From NCBI GenBank assembly GCA_964034945.1, contig OZ035962.1, forward strand, positions 22,477,530 through 22,541,529: 64,000 nucleotides of DNA, given 5' to 3'. The translations under genes were made by a program, and so were the position numbers. The stretch comes from Chrysopilus asiliformis (taxonomy: Eukaryota; Arthropoda; Insecta; Diptera; Rhagionidae). Of this stretch, positions 60,101 to 64,000 are shown piece by piece (the first letter of the stretch is position 1; the number at the start of each line of letters is the position of its first letter). Below the pieces are notes generated by a model, which was given only the letters and a program-made list of their open reading frames with translations, had not been told where the DNA came from and ran no database searches.

Positions 60101-63061
60101 ATAAATATTTATGGTCACAGCTATGCAAAATTGTAAGTCTCTTTCAGATCAACGGACGAACAAGCTTAAATTTACAGATTTTTGTTATTCTAAAAACATT
60201 GGTGCAGTTTACTTTTTTGTCCGTAAATCGGCTTTGTGCGTTCTAAGCGCAACCAAAATCCTGTATATCTTTTGAATGCTCTACTTATATCTTATCAATA
60301 TCTTACAAAAAAAGTATTGTTTTTTCCAAAATGAAAAAAAAACTACAAAGTCACTGAAAAGACATTTTTATCGAAAATTTTGTCAAGTAATTTTTTTATA
60401 AACACAATAAACTACTCGAATAACACTTTATCATGCTACCTTCATATAGGAAAAAAAAATATTACATCGCATCATGAATGATAACAGAATGCTAATCAAA
60501 ACAAACAAAAACCGAAATTACTTCTGGAAAAGTAATAAATAATTCCAGACGAATATTCGTTAATTATTTCAATAAAATTTCACCACACGTAATAATAATT
60601 ATATCCTCGTTGAGCCCAACAAAAAGGATATTGAATGGAAAGTTTATGTTGAAAGCATTTTCGTGGCATACACATGAAAACGCTCGATACCCTTGGTGGC
60701 CCTTATTCTCTACCCCATTGAATGTCTCCCTTGGTAAAAAAAACAACCTATATCATACTGCCCAACAAACACAAAGCCGCCACACATGTTTTTTTTCTCG
60801 TCTTTCAGTTTGCGAGCTCATAACCCTAAAAACAAGGAAAAATTCGAGAAAAGTTCTTCGAGCCTATTCTTGTCCAGTGTTCAGTGCTTTCCATATTCAA
60901 CTCAAATGAAAAATCAATTTTTCCCGTTTGTTACCCCAAAGGATACAAAAAAAAACCCACATAAACAGAACAAAATTCGGCTCGTTTTTGCCCAAAAAAA
61001 TTACCTTGTTAGCAGCAGTAACAGCGTTTTGTTGATCCAACCAGGAGGCAATCCAGTCAGGCAAGAGTAACAGCAGCAAATTGCCCTTTATGTGATCCAA
61101 TATTACACAGGATCCGATTGTATCCTTTTAACACCACTCTAACTATAACTAACTACCACAGCACAATTTAGTAGTGGGAGAAAGAACAAAATAACCAAGC
61201 AACGGAAGGAGAAGAAAAACCAGGAAAAAACTTTTTCTCTATTTAGTTAACTGCTTTTCCACTTAATATTCATCTATAATACAAACAATCTTTTGACACT
61301 TTTGCGTCCCAAACAATTTTCCCCGGCTTGTGTTGTTTCCCGGAAACTATGTACAGACCTGTGTGGGGAATTAAACAAAAAAAAAATGAAAAGATTTACA
61401 ACGGGAACTGAGTTGGACTTCTTTATAACTTTTCGTTTGAAAATTTTAGTTTATTGTACCACAAGGGGAAATTTTTCGAGGGTTGCGAGAAAAATAGGTG
61501 AGGTTTTTAGGACATCCATTTAAAAAAAGGCGAAGATATCAACCCCACAGGAACCGCACTTTGAATCGGGTTTAGGTTTACGGTCAACATGTTATTTATA
61601 TCAGTTTTTTTACATGTTTTAAACCAATTTGTACCACGTTTATAAAAAAGTTGTGAGTATTTACAGGGTCGTAGCAATTGTGAGGTTTTTTAACATAATT
61701 GTAAGATTTCTTAGCTGAATTGCTAACTTAGGCCTCGTCTCGATTAAACATAAACTTCACTTATTTTCATGTCCTGCCAAAAAAACATCCTTTGGTGAAA
61801 GCATTTTTCGGGACATTTATGACATGCTGAATAAAAATGTTGGGAAAAATCTATCAGCAAGTGTCGTTTAAGAAATTGAGACCTAAAATTTAAAAAATAT
61901 CCAACAAAAAATCACCACCGTCGGGAATTTGTGAGGTTTGTCTAATAAAATGGTGATATTTTTGGGAAATTGCAAGGTTTGTGAAAGAAAATATAAGGTT
62001 TTTAATTAAAATTGTTAACTTTATATATTTAACAGGAAAGTCTCGTCGAGTAGATAATTTTAGTATTATTTTTCATTTCCACTTTCCTTTATTTGAAAAA
62101 ACTATACAAATTTTTTAATTTCAAAAAAAATTGTGGGGTTTTACATCAAAATAGGCGGAAAACTGCGGAATTCGTGAAGATTGTATTTGCAATTGTAAGA
62201 TTTCGAATGCAAATTGCGAAATTTAAGAACCAATCTTGATCTTTTATTTAACAGTTAACCACTACGACTTATTAAAAATCACTAAAGTGCTAAAGTAATA
62301 TTAAAAATATATAATTTTTGTAAAGAAATCTGAGTTTTACACAGTTCTGTATTAACAGTGAAAAACTTTGAAATTTTAGGCCAAATTTACTTTTGATTCA
62401 AAAACCATACAAAATTTTTTGTGAAAATTGTTAAGCTTAGTATTGTACAGTAGTAACACATATTCCAGAAAAACTGTGAAATACAAAACTGTTTGGAACA
62501 AAACTGACAGTAATTTTCACTGTCTGTATGTTTTAACATTTACAAATAGTTGTATTAAACTTGGACTTAGCTTTGCGGAAAACCAGTGGAAAATTGACGG
62601 AAAATCGACAATAAGAAGGAAATTAAGAGCACTCCTTTTTTATTCAGGGTCAAATGGAAAATACATAAATGTATTACACACGTAGGTATTTATTATCAAA
62701 AGAAAAAGGGAACCGAAATAAAGGAAATATTTTTCCTAGGCAATAATCCGACACCAAGGAAATGCTAAGCGGAGGCACGAAAAATCGTTAATAGGTTCCT
62801 TTCAGTTGAACAGCACGCAGCCCAGAGCGCGACAGCACAGGAACAACAGCAGGAGCAGCGGGGGGTTTCTTTTCGACCGTTTTGATGGTGGGAACAGGAG
62901 GGGTACGGGTTGTCCTGGCTTTTTCTAGCCTCCTGAATGGTCTGCCATTAAACAGGCACTTTCGTCGTCTTATGCTCAAGTACAAGAAGGAATCCCGGCG
63001 CCCAACAATATGACGATTTTCTTCCTTATCCTGTATCGCTTCCCCTGTCCGCCGCACTCAC
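60101..63061. other. non-coding DNA
   Basis: AT-rich to 62.7 kb with no supported exon. From about 62.8 kb base composition rises in G+C, up to the candidate first exon. Confidence 0.35.
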
Positions 63062-63211
63062 CATCACCCGCGCGCGTGATCCCTGTTGGTCCTTCTGTTC
63101 TTTCCACAGATTTCTGGCTTGTAGGCGCTCGCTGCTTTGCTTCTGTTGCTGTTGATGTCTCCTTGTTCAGGTTAAATTGCTCCGATAACGTTTTCCTATT
63201 TTATTCCCTCT
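63062..63211 (-). other. candidate 5' exon of a minus-strand gene
   Basis: The stretch ends in a strong minus-strand donor (GGTGATG|GTGAGTGCGG, donor at 63061). It starts about 31 bases after a minus-strand TATATATAAAAA (63242-63231). Its A/C/G-rich, CAGCAACAG-type text resembles fly leaders. It might be the missing 5' exon of the glucuronyltransferase gene (acceptor at 21169, an intron of about 42 kb) or belong to an unseen gene. Confidence 0.3.
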
Positions 63212-63242
63212 TTATTTATTATTGTACTATTTTTTATATATA

Positions 63243-64000
63243 CACACGTACTATTGTACATCGTCCTGATCCGTTCCTTTTGCACAATCGAAAGTCTTTC
63301 CGCACTTTGCCCAGCAGCCTATATACACAAACAGTCCCATACACAAATATATTTATATCTATCTATAGGGGGAAAAAAACTCAACGAACCTATATTTACA
63401 TAAAGACGTCACAGGGACATTCTGTTATTAAACAGAATTGCTTGAATTTGGATTAATGACTTAACATTCGGAAAACTTAAACACCGATTTGTACGAAATT
63501 CTGTGCGTTTTCGTGGGTTTTCTTACGCTTTGCGGTAGCCGTGAAAATGTGTCACTATTGCTAGTAAGCCACCGATCCCGGAAAATTTTCTGCACTTAAT
63601 ATTTATGTCCGTAAGCGTATCTGTCTATTTGGTCGGCTGATGGTGATCCGATGAAAGTATCCGTTCGACTAAATGGAAAACACCACGAGACGCCGCACTG
63701 AGCCCCATATATTTCTGTGCCCAGAGAGTTTTCCCGTTGCGATAAAGCGTCGAGCTTCTGGATTGTAAATCGGGTTGGGATTTGGGGTGGCGAACATGAA
63801 ACACTGCTGTCCACGGCAACGGAATAGAACATAGAAGCATTCGCACGTGGAATGGAATGGAACGAAACACACAACTTTAACCGAAGAACAACAACATTAT
63901 GTTTTGGTATAGAGCATAAAAGCAGCATATACCGGAAACCTTTAGCAAAATTCTATTCGGGGGGGATTTTGGCGTGAGAATTAAATACTATCGAGACATA
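63243..64000. other. right edge, no confident gene
   Basis: Moderate G+C after 63.5 kb with overlapping minus-strand open frames (63928-63596 and others) in several phases. No frame stands out as coding; it may be promoter-proximal DNA. Confidence 0.3.

Noticed and set aside
62788..63057. Pro/Arg-rich 89-codon minus-strand frame
   Set aside because: It begins just past a strong minus-strand donor, so it is more likely intronic. It is low-complexity and unrecognised.
1..64000. tRNA and rRNA genes
   Set aside because: I saw no tRNA B-box plus cloverleaf and no rRNA-like stretch by eye. A covariance-model scan would be needed to exclude them fully.

Overview
The window is eukaryotic nuclear DNA from an insect, most likely a dipteran and probably a lower (nematoceran) fly. 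The evidence is short GT-AG introns in AT-rich DNA, insect-type TAF6 and GlcAT proteins, small intron-poor neighbours, and a dense load of MITEs and Tc1/mariner, pogo and PIF/Harbinger relics. The exact species cannot be read from the sequence. There are no bacterial, CRISPR or plasmid features.

The first 21 kb carries four genes. (1) ASCC1 (408-2015, +, six exons) is a KH-domain plus 2H-phosphoesterase protein of the ASC-1/ASCC complex. Its reconstructed reading frame is continuous except for one in-frame TGA at codon 36. (2) A tiny intronless gene (3228-3347, +) encodes a 39-residue secreted precursor: a signal peptide, five Xaa-Ala/Xaa-Pro dipeptides and a predicted octapeptide TWWLLSDY. 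It has its own TATA box and poly(A) signal. (3) TAF6 (4509-9092, +, eight exons) is the histone-fold/HEAT subunit of TFIID. (4) A beta-1,3-glucuronyltransferase (21075-10114, -, five coding exons) makes a Golgi type II membrane enzyme. TAF6 and the glucuronyltransferase are convergent, about 1 kb apart. An untranslated exon of the glucuronyltransferase begins at 21168, so its promoter lies further right, possibly as far as 63.2 kb.

From 21 to 64 kb I find no confident coding exon. The region is intron or intergenic DNA full of transposon relics. They include seven copies or pieces of a (TGTC)n-containing family with inverted ends, several MITEs with TTA/TAA target duplications (PIF/Harbinger style), and fold-back elements of 384, 179, 129 and 94 bp (the last in the GlcAT intron). 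They also include a mariner remnant inside an older palindromic MITE, a pogo-like element with a PHD finger that carries a SINE-like insert, a 236-bp tandem array, a G-rich 10-bp minisatellite and a LINE ORF2 scrap. Possible host features here are a TATA+Inr core promoter with a short first exon at 43.0 kb (+), a broken coding-like stretch at 44.6-44.9 kb (-), and a TATA/first-exon candidate at 63.1-63.2 kb (-).

The genes share no single pathway. Two act in transcription and its coregulation (TAF6, ASCC1), one in glycan synthesis in the Golgi, and one in secretion of a very short peptide. The peptide gene is the most novel-looking item in the window.
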